From contig NZ_JANHOI010000001.1 in NCBI RefSeq assembly GCF_026930205.1, positions 186,001 through 250,000 of the forward strand: a stretch of 64,000 nt of DNA. Direction: 5' to 3'. This DNA comes from Bartonella sp. 220B. Its GTDB lineage: Bacteria; Pseudomonadota; Alphaproteobacteria; Rhizobiales; Rhizobiaceae. The notes under the pieces were generated by a model. It saw only the letters and a program-made list of their open reading frames with translations. It was not told the DNA's origin and searched no databases. Numbering within the stretch: the stretch's first letter is position 1; each line of letters begins with the position of its first letter. Positions 55,656 through 64,000 of the stretch are shown here, piece after piece. The translations under genes and the position numbers were made by a program.

Positions 55656-56696
55656 GTGGCCCAGAAAAAAGCGCATGAAGTTGACCCTTTCCTAGCGCGT
55701 TTTTCGCGTGCTTTTCCTATCGTTCTCATTTACGGACCAGATCGTGGTCTTGTTTGTGAACGTGCGCAGCGTTTTGCTAAGCTTACGCAGGTGGCAATAG
55801 AAGATCCTTTTTCAACGGTTCGTTTGGATGCTGCTGAAATCGATAAAGATCCTGCCCGTTTGGGAAATGAAGCGCGTACTTTATCACTCTTTGGGGGTGA
55901 TCGTTTAATATGGGTCTCTAATGGAGCTAATCAAAAAGGTTTTCTTACAGCTTTGAAACTTTTAATTGAGGAACCACCAGAGAAAAGCTTTATTCTCATT
56001 GAAGCGGGGGATTTGAAAAAAGGAACGGGATTGCGCAATGTTGTTGAAACGGCATCAAAAGCAATGGCTTTGCCCTGTTTTGCAGATGATGCTCGTTCTC
56101 TTGATGGAGTGATTGATGAGGTTTTGGGACATTTTAAGAAAACCCTTTCTTTGGATGCACGAAAGTGGTTACACGAAAGTTTGGGAGGTGACCGTCTTGT
56201 ATCACGTAGTGAATTGGAAAAGCTTTGTCTTTACGCTTCTGATATCTATATTACTCTTGAAGATGTGAAAGCTATTGTAAGCGATGTCAGTGCTCGTTCT
56301 CTTGATGAAGTGGTTGATGCACTTCTCTTGGGCGATATTGCGGGATTTGAAGCCCATTTTAGCCGATATACAGCAATGCATGGTACAGTTTTTTTTATTT
56401 TGAGTGCAGCACAAAGGCACTTTCAACAATTACAACTCTTGCGTTATCAAGTGGAGGTTGGAGGGGAATCCCCTTCTACAGTGATTTCTCAGGCGCGCCC
56501 CCCCATTTTTTTTCAACGCAAAAAAACAGTGGAGCAAGCTTTAAGATATTGGAAGTTAGAACATATTTCCTATGCAATGGAAAAAATCCAAAGTGCTGTT
56601 TTAGAAAGCCGTAAAAATTCGTCTTTAGGAGAAGCTATCATTCGTCAGGTTTTGTTAGGGCTTACAATTGCAGCGCGACGCCAAATGGCTGCTTAA
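55656..56696 (+). CDS. holA: DNA polymerase III delta subunit
   Basis: The 346-residue clamp-loader subunit opens the beta clamp. It has the N-terminal FPIVLIYGPDRGLVCERA segment (P-loop remnant), LFGGDRLIWVSNGANQ, LIEAGDLKKGTGLRN and a C-terminal helical collar domain. It starts with GTG 55656. In other Rhizobiales holA follows the LPS-assembly gene lptE; here it abuts the ABC importer instead. Confidence 0.93.
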   Translation: MAQKKAHEVDPFLARFSRAFPIVLIYGPDRGLVCERAQRFAKLTQVAIEDPFSTVRLDAAEIDKDPARLGNEARTLSLFGGDRLIWVSNGANQKGFLTALKLLIEEPPEKSFILIEAGDLKKGTGLRNVVETASKAMALPCFADDARSLDGVIDEVLGHFKKTLSLDARKWLHESLGGDRLVSRSELEKLCLYASDIYITLEDVKAIVSDVSARSLDEVVDALLLGDIAGFEAHFSRYTAMHGTVFFILSAAQRHFQQLQLLRYQVEVGGESPSTVISQARPPIFFQRKKTVEQALRYWKLEHISYAMEKIQSAVLESRKNSSLGEAIIRQVLLGLTIAARRQMAA

Positions 56697-57038
56697 GATC
56701 TTCAGTTGTATTTGTGAAGACTTATTTTGCAGATCTTAAAAATTTTATGAAATAAATATTGTTCTCTTGTAAGATTTATTTGTTATTTTGAAAAATAAAA
56801 GGGGTGCTCTAAAATGGTAAATGGGGCATAGATTTATGTTATCATTCATTTTTGGTGCATTTTTCAGGTAAAAATGATCTGTTAGTGGTTTGTACAGATG
56901 ATTATTGGGGGGCATATGATTTTCATTATTTATTCTTTTGCCGGTTGTGGTTTTTAAAATGTTTGATACATAGATCTTGAATAAACAAAGAGGCAAATTG
57001 CAGTTTTGTTGCCATAAAAAGATCTTTAAAGGTAAGAG
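56697..57038. other. Intergenic stretch between holA and tyrC
   Basis: The 342-bp gap begins with an inverted repeat TTAAGATCT (56693-56701) / AGATCTTAA (56731-56739) that includes the holA stop and encloses a second possible hairpin. It has no T run, so it is at most a weak terminator. No gene or clear promoter is seen in the rest. In many Rhizobiales hisC precedes tyrC, but no hisC remnant is recognisable here. Confidence 0.5.
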
Positions 57039-57971
57039 ATGCTCCATATCCAATTTGAAAAAATAGCACTCATTGGGATTGGTCTTATTGGCTCTTCTTT
57101 GGCAAGAGTAATTAAAAAGAAAAATCTCGCAGTTCAAATTTCTATCTCAACGCGGCGACAAGAGACGTTGAAGAGAGCACGTGAATTGGAACTTGGGGAT
57201 TTTTATACAACCGATAATGCAGAAGCTGTTGAAGGAGCAGATTTAGTGATTGTTTCTGTTCCTGTTGGGGCGAGTGCGGAAGTGGCAAAAAACATTTGTG
57301 ATCATTTAAAGCCGGGGGCGATTGTGAGTGATGTTGGTTCTACGAAGGCGTTGGTCATTGCAGAAATGGCGCCCTTATTACCAAAATCCGTTCATTTTAT
57401 TCCTGGCCATCCGATTGCAGGCACAGAATATTCAGGGCCGGATGCGGGTTTTGCTGATTTGTTTATGAATCGCTGGTGTATTCTAACGCCTTTTGCTGAA
57501 AGTGATGCTGCGGCTATAGCAAAATTGACAGCGTTTTGGGAAGCTTGTGGTGCGCGGGTCGAGAAGATGGATGCGAAACATCATGACCTTGTTTTGGCTA
57601 TTGTTTCCCATTTGCCACATTTGATTGCTTATAATACTGTTGGGACGGCTAGTGATTTAGAAAAAGTAACAAATTCCGAAGTGATTGCTTATTCCGCTTC
57701 AGGTTTTCGTGATTTTACGCGTTTGGCTTCTTCTGATCCTGTTATGTGGCGAGATATTTGTTTACATAATAAAGATGCTATTTTAGAGATGTTGAGCCGT
57801 TTTAGTGCAGGGCTTGCTTCTGTGGAACAAGCCATCCGTTTGGGAGATGGTGAGACATTGTTTAACTTTTTTACGCGTACGCGCGCTGTGCGTCGTAATA
57901 TTATTGAAGCTGGACAGGAAATTGATGCTCCTGATTTTGGGCGCCATAATGTTTCTAAAAAGGATGAGTAA
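57039..57971 (+). CDS. tyrC: Prephenate/arogenate (cyclohexadienyl) dehydrogenase
   Basis: The 310-residue NAD enzyme of the TyrA family takes prephenate or arogenate towards tyrosine. The dinucleotide site is IGIGLIGSSLAR; the catalytic His lies in HPIAGTEYSGP; SHLPHLIAYNTV and SGFRDFTRLASSDPVMWRDI are typical. There is no fused chorismate mutase or ACT domain. AGGTAAGAG precedes the ATG. Confidence 0.9.
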   Translation: MLHIQFEKIALIGIGLIGSSLARVIKKKNLAVQISISTRRQETLKRARELELGDFYTTDNAEAVEGADLVIVSVPVGASAEVAKNICDHLKPGAIVSDVGSTKALVIAEMAPLLPKSVHFIPGHPIAGTEYSGPDAGFADLFMNRWCILTPFAESDAAAIAKLTAFWEACGARVEKMDAKHHDLVLAIVSHLPHLIAYNTVGTASDLEKVTNSEVIAYSASGFRDFTRLASSDPVMWRDICLHNKDAILEMLSRFSAGLASVEQAIRLGDGETLFNFFTRTRAVRRNIIEAGQEIDAPDFGRHNVSKKDE

Positions 57972-58220
57972 AAAAGTGTTTTATTGAATTACACTGGTTT
58001 TTTTTAAGAGATGCGTTACCTATTTTATCGATATATTGGTCGTTGCATGTACTCTTCCTTGGCTTTTTATTTTGTTGTGTTGTTCTTCTCAGTTTCGGTA
58101 TAAAGTGAAGCTTGACTGTATTGATCATTGCCCCTTATAGTGAAAACGTTTTTTAAGTTTTGATGATTTTTATAAAGCTTGGAGTGCTTAAGAAAGGGTT
58201 TTACCAGAAAGTATTAAGAT

Positions 58221-59075
58221 TTGTTAAAAAATATCTTTTGGTATAGCTATCGTATTCTTGTTGATGCAGTAAGTCATTATTGGCGTGATAATGGTAGTGC
58301 TTTTGCTAGTCATATCGCCGTGTCAGGACTTTTAGCATTTTTCCCTTTTTTTATTTTTGGGACATCTCTTGCTAGTTTTATCGGCGCTTTTACATACACA
58401 CCACAAAAAATCAAAGCTTTGCTACAGTTATTCCCAGATGTTATTGTAGAGCCTTTATCTAAGGAAATTGTCAATGTTTTAACCATTCAGCGTGGGGGAG
58501 TGTTAACGATTTCTGTCATTGGAGCAGCTTATTTTGCGTCTAATGGGATAGAAGCGTTACGAACAGCCTTAAATAAAGCTTATCGTGTTGTTGAACGGCG
58601 TAGTTTGTTGTTTTGTCGTTTTCAAAGCTTGTTTTTTGTAATTCTTGGAGCTGTTGGTCTTGTTGTGATCAGTTTTTTGTTGATTTTAACTCCTTTGCTG
58701 ATCAAGATTATGCACAATCATCCTTTTTTTATGACTGAATATATTGGTGCTATTCGTTTATGGCGTTATATAATCGCAGCAGTTGTTCTCTTTGTAAGTC
58801 TCTTGATTGTTCATAAATGGCTACCAGCAGAGCGACGGAAATTTATAGAGATTTTACCAGGAATCATTGTCACAATGTTGGTGTGGTTTATAGCTTCCAT
58901 TGCTTTTGCGCAATATTTGACAATGTTTGATTATATTTCTACCTATGCTGGGTTAGCATCTATTATGGTTGCCATAATATTTCTTTACATATTAAGCGCA
59001 ATTTTTATTTTTGGCGCAGAGATAAACGCGGCGATAATGTTTTATCGCAAGCATTGGCAACATTCAAAGGAGTAA
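58221..59075 (+). CDS. YihY/BrkB family inner-membrane protein
   Basis: The 284-residue protein has about six membrane helices and the BrkB family pattern: NGSAFASHIAVSGLLAFFPF, IEALRTALNKAYRV, and SIAFAQYLTMFDYISTYAGLASIMVAIIFLY. It was once described as a ribonuclease or virulence factor, but its function remains unclear. The only usable start is TTG 58221, because a stop lies two codons upstream and no ATG or GTG occurs before the conserved domain. Confidence 0.87.
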   Translation: MLKNIFWYSYRILVDAVSHYWRDNGSAFASHIAVSGLLAFFPFFIFGTSLASFIGAFTYTPQKIKALLQLFPDVIVEPLSKEIVNVLTIQRGGVLTISVIGAAYFASNGIEALRTALNKAYRVVERRSLLFCRFQSLFFVILGAVGLVVISFLLILTPLLIKIMHNHPFFMTEYIGAIRLWRYIIAAVVLFVSLLIVHKWLPAERRKFIEILPGIIVTMLVWFIASIAFAQYLTMFDYISTYAGLASIMVAIIFLYILSAIFIFGAEINAAIMFYRKHWQHSKE

Positions 59076-59088
59076 AAGAATTTAGTTA

Positions 59089-59583
59089 TTGCGTGAAAGT
59101 CAAAGTACAAATATCCCAATAAAGCCTGCCATCACGTTGTTGATTGATGCTGATGCTTGTCCGGTAAAAGATGAGGTTTATCGTGTGATGAATCGTTATC
59201 AGCTTAGAACATTTGTTGTGGCGAATCGGTTTTTTCCTCTTCCAGATGAACCCCTCATTGAAAGGGTGGTTGTTTCTGGAAAATTCAATTGCGCTGATGA
59301 TTGGATTGTAGAACATGTGCATGAGGCTAGTGTCGTTATTACCAGTGATATTCCTTTAGCTGCACGGGTAGTCAGGGCAGGAGGCTTTTGTCTTTCGCCA
59401 ACGGGGCGTATTTTTGATGTAAACTCAATTGGTCAAGCTTTGGCAATGCGAAATTTGATGGAAGATTTGCGAGGACAGGGTAATATAACAGGTGGTCCGC
59501 GTCCTTTTTGTCGCAAAGATCGTTCGGCTTTTTTGTCTGCACTGGATCTCGTTATACAACGTTTAAAAAGGCGCGGTTATTAG
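59089..59583 (+). CDS. UPF0178 (YaiI/YqxD) family protein
   Basis: The 164-residue protein has the family motifs LLIDADACPVKDE at the N-terminus, TSDIPLAARVVRAGG in the centre and GGPRPFCRKDRSAFL near the end. The Asp-rich start resembles PIN/NYN nuclease folds, but no activity is established. The start is uncertain: TTG 59089 is the first in-frame option, and AAGGAG lies 15 bases upstream, farther than usual. Confidence 0.88.
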   Translation: MRESQSTNIPIKPAITLLIDADACPVKDEVYRVMNRYQLRTFVVANRFFPLPDEPLIERVVVSGKFNCADDWIVEHVHEASVVITSDIPLAARVVRAGGFCLSPTGRIFDVNSIGQALAMRNLMEDLRGQGNITGGPRPFCRKDRSAFLSALDLVIQRLKRRGY

Positions 59584-59584
59584 G

Positions 59585-60250
59585 TTAGAGTGCTTCTTTC
59601 ATGACGGCTTTTATAAGCGCTTTGGCATCGTCATTCGCCCATGGAGCAGCACCGTTGAAAGAAGCAATGAGATGTCCATTTTTATCGATAAGAAATGTAA
59701 TGGGTAGTCCTAAAGCAAGCCCTTGTTTTCTAACATTGTTGAAAATATCCATTGTTTCATCACGATAGTAAAGCAAATTATCAGCATGAATATCTTGTAA
59801 AAATTTCTGAATTTTTTCAGGAGAAGCAGTTTTATCAATATTAATAGCTATGACATCAAAGTTTTCTCCACCAAGTTCACGTTTTAATTGCGCCAATTCG
59901 GGCATTTCTGTGCGGCAGGGTGCACACCAAATAGCCCACAGATTGACGAGCATCAGTTTTCCGGTAAAGTCTTTAAGTTTGTAGTCTTTTCCTTGAATAT
60001 CTTTGAAAGAGAGTTCTTTCATGTCAGAGAGCGTATCTGCAAATCTCATGTGGGTAAAAAAGCCTTTTGTTGCTTTTTTGATCGCCATCATTTTTTCCGC
60101 TCGTGCTTTATCAGTATTTATTGCTTGTACTTTCTTATGAGAGTGGGTTATTGTTGCGTATATACTCAAGGCAATAATAAAAGAGGAAAAAACAATAGAA
60201 AATATAAGGAAACGCTGCCTTTTTTTGCTTATAAAAATTTGAGGAAACAT
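59585..60250 (-). CDS. TlpA-like thiol:disulfide interchange protein
   Basis: The 221-residue protein has an N-terminal membrane anchor (about residues 13-34) and a periplasmic thioredoxin domain with active site WCAPC (Cys109/Cys112) and the cis-Pro in GLPITFLID. TlpA of rhizobia reduces Sco/CuA sites for cytochrome oxidase assembly. ATG 60250 has AAAGGA upstream and keeps it clear of the divergent argH; the longer frame to 60292 would overlap argH. It converges on the UPF0178 gene with one base between the stops. Confidence 0.9.
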   Translation of the reverse strand: MFPQIFISKKRQRFLIFSIVFSSFIIALSIYATITHSHKKVQAINTDKARAEKMMAIKKATKGFFTHMRFADTLSDMKELSFKDIQGKDYKLKDFTGKLMLVNLWAIWCAPCRTEMPELAQLKRELGGENFDVIAINIDKTASPEKIQKFLQDIHADNLLYYRDETMDIFNNVRKQGLALGLPITFLIDKNGHLIASFNGAAPWANDDAKALIKAVMKEAL

Positions 60251-60283
60251 AATTTTGTCCTTTTCACTGGGTGCTTTGAGAGT

Positions 60284-61684
60284 ATGACGCATGAGAAATT
60301 AAAAAATCAAATGTGGGGTGGCCGCTTTATAGCAGGACCGGCTGCAATTATGGAAGAAATTAACGCTTCTATTGATTTTGATCAAAAACTTTATCGGCAG
60401 GATATTGAAGGTTCAATTGCTCATGCCGCGATGTTGGCACAAACAAAGATCATTTCACACTCAGATTATGAAAAAATTGTTCATGGTTTAAAACTTATTC
60501 AACAAGAAATTGAGAAAGGGATATTTATTTTTTCACGAAAGCTTGAAGATATTCATATGAATATTGAAGCCCGATTGAACGAATTGATTGGTCCTGTAGC
60601 AGGGCGTTTGCATACTGCGCGTTCCCGCAATGATCAAGTTGCTGTTGATTTTCGTTTGTGGGTGCGTGAAGTATCACAGAGAATCGCGCAAACTTTAAAA
60701 AGATTGATAGAGGAACTGCTTGTTCGAGCAGAACAACATGTTGAGACCTTTATGCCTGGTTTTACGCATTTACAATCGGCACAGCCTGTAACATTTGGTC
60801 ATTATATGATGGCTTATGTTGAAATGTTTGGTCGAGATCTATCGCGTATGCGTGATGCAATCGAGCGAATGAATGAATCCCCTTTGGGAGCTGTTGCTTT
60901 GGCAGGAACAAGCTTTCCGATTGATCGTTTTATGACAGCAAAAGCATTAGGTTTTCGAGAACCAACACGCAATTCGATTGATAGTGTTTCTGATCGTGAT
61001 TTTGCCTTGGAATTTTTAAGCGCTGGTGCTCTTTGTGCAACGCATCTTTCGCGTTTAGCTGAAGAAATTGTCTTATGGTCAAGTGAACAATTTCGTTTTG
61101 TTCGTTTATCGGATGCTTTTTCAACGGGTTCATCCATCATGCCACAAAAAAGAAATCCGGATGCTGCGGAACTTGTGCGTGCTAAAGTGGGACGACTCAA
61201 TGGTGCATTGATGGGGCTGTTAACGGTGATGAAAGGACTGCCTCTTGCTTATTCGAAGGATATGCAAGAAGACAAGGAATATGTGTTTGATGGAGCTTTA
61301 AGTCTAGAATTATCACTGGAAGCAATGATAGGAATTCTTGGTGATTTGCAAGTCAATGAAGATGCCATGAAACAAGCGGCTGATTTTGGTTATGCTACTG
61401 CAACAGATTTTGCCGATTGGCTTGTACGTGAATTAGGAATTCCTTTTCGTGAAGCACATCATATTACTGGGAGAGCTGTTGCACTGGCAGAAAAAAAACA
61501 ATGCGGTTTGAACGACTTATCATTGGTTGAACTTCAAATGATCTGTCCAGAGATTCATGCAACACTTTTTGATGTTTTGACGGTTGAAAAATCCGTTAAA
61601 AGCCGTAAAAGTTTTGGTGGTACAGCGCCTTCAGAAGTGCTTTATCAAATTGCTTATTGGAAAAAACGCCTTATAACCACCTGA
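60284..61684 (+). CDS. argH: Argininosuccinate lyase
   Basis: The 466-residue enzyme splits argininosuccinate into arginine and fumarate. NQMWGGRF at the N-terminus, [16 protein letters not shown], the catalytic-loop [12 protein letters not shown] and [13 protein letters not shown] are diagnostic. ATG 60284 is the usual ArgH start; the open frame continues upstream only as the antisense of the TlpA gene. The order tlpA-argH-lptM-lysA is that of Brucella and rhizobia. Confidence 0.96.
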   Translation: MTHEKLKNQMWGGRFIAGPAAIMEEINASIDFDQKLYRQDIEGSIAHAAMLAQTKIISHSDYEKIVHGLKLIQQEIEKGIFIFSRKLEDIHMNIEARLNELIGPVAGRLHTARSRNDQVAVDFRLWVREVSQRIAQTLKRLIEELLVRAEQHVETFMPGFTHLQSAQPVTFGHYMMAYVEMFGRDLSRMRDAIERMNESPLGAVALAGTSFPIDRFMTAKALGFREPTRNSIDSVSDRDFALEFLSAGALCATHLSRLAEEIVLWSSEQFRFVRLSDAFSTGSSIMPQKRNPDAAELVRAKVGRLNGALMGLLTVMKGLPLAYSKDMQEDKEYVFDGALSLELSLEAMIGILGDLQVNEDAMKQAADFGYATATDFADWLVRELGIPFREAHHITGRAVALAEKKQCGLNDLSLVELQMICPEIHATLFDVLTVEKSVKSRKSFGGTAPSEVLYQIAYWKKRLITT

Positions 61685-61743
61685 ATGGTTGATTGTAAAT
61701 TCAAAAAATAAAAAGAAACTATCGATAGGAGGGAAAAGGGCGT

Positions 61744-61923
61744 ATGAAAGTCATTTTGAAGAATTTAACAATTGTTCTTTTGGGGAGTATTATGATCATT
61801 GGGTGTGGGCGCAAAGGAGCATTAGAATTGCCTCCTGCAAAGGTGATGGATTCTTCGAAAGGAGCTACCGTTTCTCAAAGTAAAGCAGATAAACCTTTTA
61901 TTCTCGATCGGTTGATACAATAG
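61744..61923 (+). CDS. LptM-like small lipoprotein (YifL family)
   Basis: The 59-residue protein has a short signal and lipobox ending IIGC, followed at once by the family motif CGRKGALELPP. The rest is a short polar tail. LptM/YifL lipoproteins assist disulfide formation in the LPS exporter LptDE in E. coli. Position between argH and lysA is the conserved one for this family. GGAGGGAAAAGGGCGT precedes the ATG. Confidence 0.85.
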   Translation: MKVILKNLTIVLLGSIMIIGCGRKGALELPPAKVMDSSKGATVSQSKADKPFILDRLIQ

Positions 61924-61931
61924 AGGTTTTT

Positions 61932-63206
61932 ATGCATTTTTTTTCTTATCGTCAGAATGTACTCCACGTTGAAGATCTTTCGCTTTTGAAACTTGCGCGG
62001 GATGTTGGAACACCTTTTTATTGCTATTCAGCCAATGCACTCCTTACGCATCTTAAAGACTATCAGAATGCATTTCGAGATGTGCCTAGTTTGATTGCTT
62101 ATGCGGTTAAAGCAAATTCCAATCAAGCGGTTTTACGACTTCTAGCCAATCATGGAGCGGGAGCGGATGTGGTTTCAGAAGGAGAACTACGGCGTGTTCT
62201 TGCTGTTGGTATTCCTGCTCATCGCATTGTTTATTCTGGTGTGGGTAAAAGAGTTGAAGAGATGGATTTTGCTCTTGCACAGGATATTTGTTGTTTTAAC
62301 GTTGAATCAGAACCAGAACTTGAACAATTATCAGCGCGGGCTGTTGCTCTTTCAAAAACAGCACGTGTTTCTTTGCGCATTAATCCAAATGTGGATGCTA
62401 AAACCCATAAGAAGATTACAACGGGCAAGTCCGAGAATAAATTTGGTATTCCACTCTTGTTGGCTAGGGATGCTTATAAAAAAGCAGCCCAATTGCCAGG
62501 TCTTGATGTTTGTGGTGTTGATCTCCATATTGGTAGCCAAATTTGTGACTTAAAGCCCTTTGAAGATGCATTTATGATTGCCGCAGATTTTGTGCGCCAA
62601 TTATGGAATGATGGGTATGCAATAACCCATGTCGACATTGGGGGAGGGCTTGGTATTCCTTATGGTCATGAGCAGCATCCAATACCTTCTCCTTTTGATT
62701 ATGCCGAACTGGTAAAAAAACATATTATGCCCTTAGGGATCAATATTATCCTAGAGCCTGGACGCAGTATTGTTGGGGAAGCCGGTGTGTTGGTGACATC
62801 TGTTTTGTATTTAAAGAAAGGTGAAGGACGCAATTTTGTTATTGTTGATGCGGCAATGAATGATTTTATGCGTCCCACACTTTATGATGCGTGGCAGAAT
62901 GTGATACCGGTGGAAAAAGCGCCGATGAATGCTCCATTGATCAATGCAGATGTTGTTGGTCCTGTTTGTGAAACAGGGGATTATTTGGCATTAAATCGCT
63001 CCATGCCGATTGTTGCGGCAGGTGATTTTCTAGCCATTACGGGAGCAGGTGCTTATGGTGCGGTGATGTCGAGTACCTACAATAGTCGACTTTTGGTACC
63101 AGAAGTTCTCGTTCAGGATATGCGTTATGCGGTTGTTCGTCCGCGTCTTGATTATGCTCAATTGATAGGTTGTGATCATATTCCAGATTGGATTGAACAT
63201 TGTTAA
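61932..63206 (+). CDS. lysA: Diaminopimelate decarboxylase
   Basis: The 424-residue PLP enzyme makes lysine from meso-DAP. The PLP Lys is in IAYAVKANSN (about residue 55); GADVVSEGEL, HIGSQI, the GGGLGIPY phosphate loop and EPGRSIVGEAG follow. The catalytic Cys is in GPVCETGD near the end. It starts 8 bases after the LptM-like gene. dapF, which provides its substrate, is at 20313. Confidence 0.96.
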   Translation: MHFFSYRQNVLHVEDLSLLKLARDVGTPFYCYSANALLTHLKDYQNAFRDVPSLIAYAVKANSNQAVLRLLANHGAGADVVSEGELRRVLAVGIPAHRIVYSGVGKRVEEMDFALAQDICCFNVESEPELEQLSARAVALSKTARVSLRINPNVDAKTHKKITTGKSENKFGIPLLLARDAYKKAAQLPGLDVCGVDLHIGSQICDLKPFEDAFMIAADFVRQLWNDGYAITHVDIGGGLGIPYGHEQHPIPSPFDYAELVKKHIMPLGINIILEPGRSIVGEAGVLVTSVLYLKKGEGRNFVIVDAAMNDFMRPTLYDAWQNVIPVEKAPMNAPLINADVVGPVCETGDYLALNRSMPIVAAGDFLAITGAGAYGAVMSSTYNSRLLVPEVLVQDMRYAVVRPRLDYAQLIGCDHIPDWIEHC

Positions 63207-63596
63207 GCATTCTTTGTCTTATTTTTACTAAACTTTGGTGAAACAGTTTCGTATTTGGAAATTATTTTATGTGTGATTTATCCGGGGTGCCATAAAATAT
63301 TTTTCTTCAGTACAGTGATAAGGTGCATTCGTTCAGAGTAAAATACAAAGTTGTTTTTGTTTGATTTCAGTTTTTTTTGCCTCAACCAAGTGTAAAGCTA
63401 TAAAATTGAACGTAATATTCAAGGAAAGATGTATTTAGAGGGACTATGAATCACATCAGAGATCAACAGGTGCGGTTGATCTCGAGAGAAACCAATCTGA
63501 TTACAGAGGGATGCTGATTAAGAATCTTCATCCTTTAAAGTGAGAAGGAGATTAAGATCTCAGTTTACCGTTGTCAAAGGGGATATATGCTTGTCT
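63207..63596. other. Intergenic region before the DUF4175 gene with a perfect hairpin
   Basis: The 390-bp gap has no gene of normal length. A 9-bp perfect hairpin GAGATCAAC (63459-63467) / GTTGATCTC (63475-63483) with a 7-base loop lies in a purine-rich stretch 110-140 bases before the next gene. AAAGGGG at 63576-63582 is followed by ATG 63587, which opens only a 6-codon frame ending at 63607 that overlaps the start of the DUF4175 gene. No T run follows the hairpin. A structured leader is possible but unproven. Confidence 0.4.
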
Positions 63597-64000
63597 ATGA
63601 GAAATGAAAACATCAAAAGTTTTGCAAGGATAAAACTTTTGTATGCGCGCGTTTTGATGTGGTTTATCCTCTCATTTGAGCGGATATGGGTTCGGTTGTT
63701 GCCGTTTTTTCTCATTCTCAGTCTTTTTTGTTCGATTAGTTGGTTGGGTATTTTTGGCATTCTAGGTTATTGGCCACATTTGCTTTTACTCGGAATTATG
63801 CTTTTTTTTGCTGCAGGGAGTTTGTTTTTTCTCATTCATTTTCGCTTTCCTACAACGAAAGAAATTAATCAGCACCTTGAACGAGCAAACGGTCTTAAAA
63901 ATCAACCTTTATGCGTTCAAACAGATCGTTTGTGTCTTGAGAATGATGAAGATTTTAGTGTGCTTGTTTGGCGTGAACATCAACGCCGTATGGCAAAGCA
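63597..64000 (+). CDS. DUF4175/TIGR02302 family membrane protein, N-terminal part
   Basis: The gene runs off the window end; 134 residues are visible. They show a basic N-terminus, a membrane hairpin (about residues 37-90, two hydrophobic segments around SWLGIFGILGYWPH), then RFPTTKEINQHLERANGLKNQPL. This fits the N-terminus of the large alphaproteobacterial TIGR02302 proteins, which have no known function. ATG 63597 is used; TTG 63591 is closer to the AAAGGGG ribosome site. Confidence 0.75.
   Translation, partial: MRNENIKSFARIKLLYARVLMWFILSFERIWVRLLPFFLILSLFCSISWLGIFGILGYWPHLLLLGIMLFFAAGSLFFLIHFRFPTTKEINQHLERANGLKNQPLCVQTDRLCLENDEDFSVLVWREHQRRMAK

Noticed and set aside
59888-60283. 132-codon N-terminal extension of ArgH
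   Set aside because: It is antisense to the TlpA-like gene; ArgH proteins begin near ATG 60284 with the NQMWGGRF motif.

Overview
This is a gene-dense, AT-rich chromosomal segment from an alphaproteobacterium of the Rhizobiales. It most likely comes from Bartonella or a close relative. The reasons are a Brucella Omp19-like lipoprotein, a BA14K-domain protein, a group I intron in tRNA-Arg(CCU), the alphaproteobacterial mdh-sucCDAB-lpd cluster, the fused MrpA/B antiporter subunit, and the absence of hemE and hemH from a locus that normally carries them. Genus is an inference from gene content and base composition. No transposase, prophage, secretion-system cluster or CRISPR array was seen.

Layout. 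(1) 1-8204: the end of a Bax-inhibitor-like gene, an EEP hydrolase, then a leftward block polA, (candidate sRNA), dnaQ, coaE, aroE, maf and a DUF299 PPDK regulator. (2) 8205-8780: a non-coding AT-rich gap with two perfect DnaA boxes, two degenerate ones and one CtrA-type motif. Transcription diverges on either side and the gene order matches the Caulobacter origin, so this is the likely chromosomal origin of replication. (3) 8781-15762: rightward rho, mnmE, mnmG, rsmG, parA, parB, with three parS sites among them and a fourth inside dapF at 20766. (4) 15787-21164: leftward secreted protein, gloB, yciB, ftsY, mtaB, dapF. (5) 21397-32511: omp19-like gene, zapE, then the TCA run mdh, sucC, sucD, sucA, sucB, lpd. 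(6) 32663-35055: two leftward genes of the carboxy(nor)spermidine polyamine route. (7) 35122-41933: BA14K protein and the six-gene Mrp/Pha cation/proton antiporter operon. (8) 41974-44919: two tandem MliC-type lysozyme inhibitor paralogues, tRNA-Arg(CCU) with its intron, aroB, aroK. (9) 45016-52167: xerD, accA, an L,D-transpeptidase, a CobW GTPase, a D,D-carboxypeptidase, plsC, thiD. (10) 52168-55651: a non-coding stretch with a degenerate repeat, tRNA-Gly(GCC), and a three-gene ABC importer. (11) 55656-64000: holA, tyrC, a BrkB-like membrane protein, a UPF0178 protein, a TlpA-like thioredoxin, argH, an LptM-like lipoprotein, lysA and the start of a DUF4175 protein.

The content is mainly housekeeping. 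It covers replication and segregation (polA, dnaQ, holA, parAB/parS, xerD), tRNA modification (mnmE, mnmG, mtaB), the shikimate and tyrosine route (aroB, aroE, aroK, tyrC), lysine/peptidoglycan precursors (dapF, lysA), the lower TCA cycle, and envelope functions. The points most worth following are the origin/parS layout, a small RNA candidate with two anti-Shine-Dalgarno loops between polA and dnaQ, the tRNA intron, the duplicated lysozyme inhibitors, and the coding-like repeat beside tRNA-Gly.
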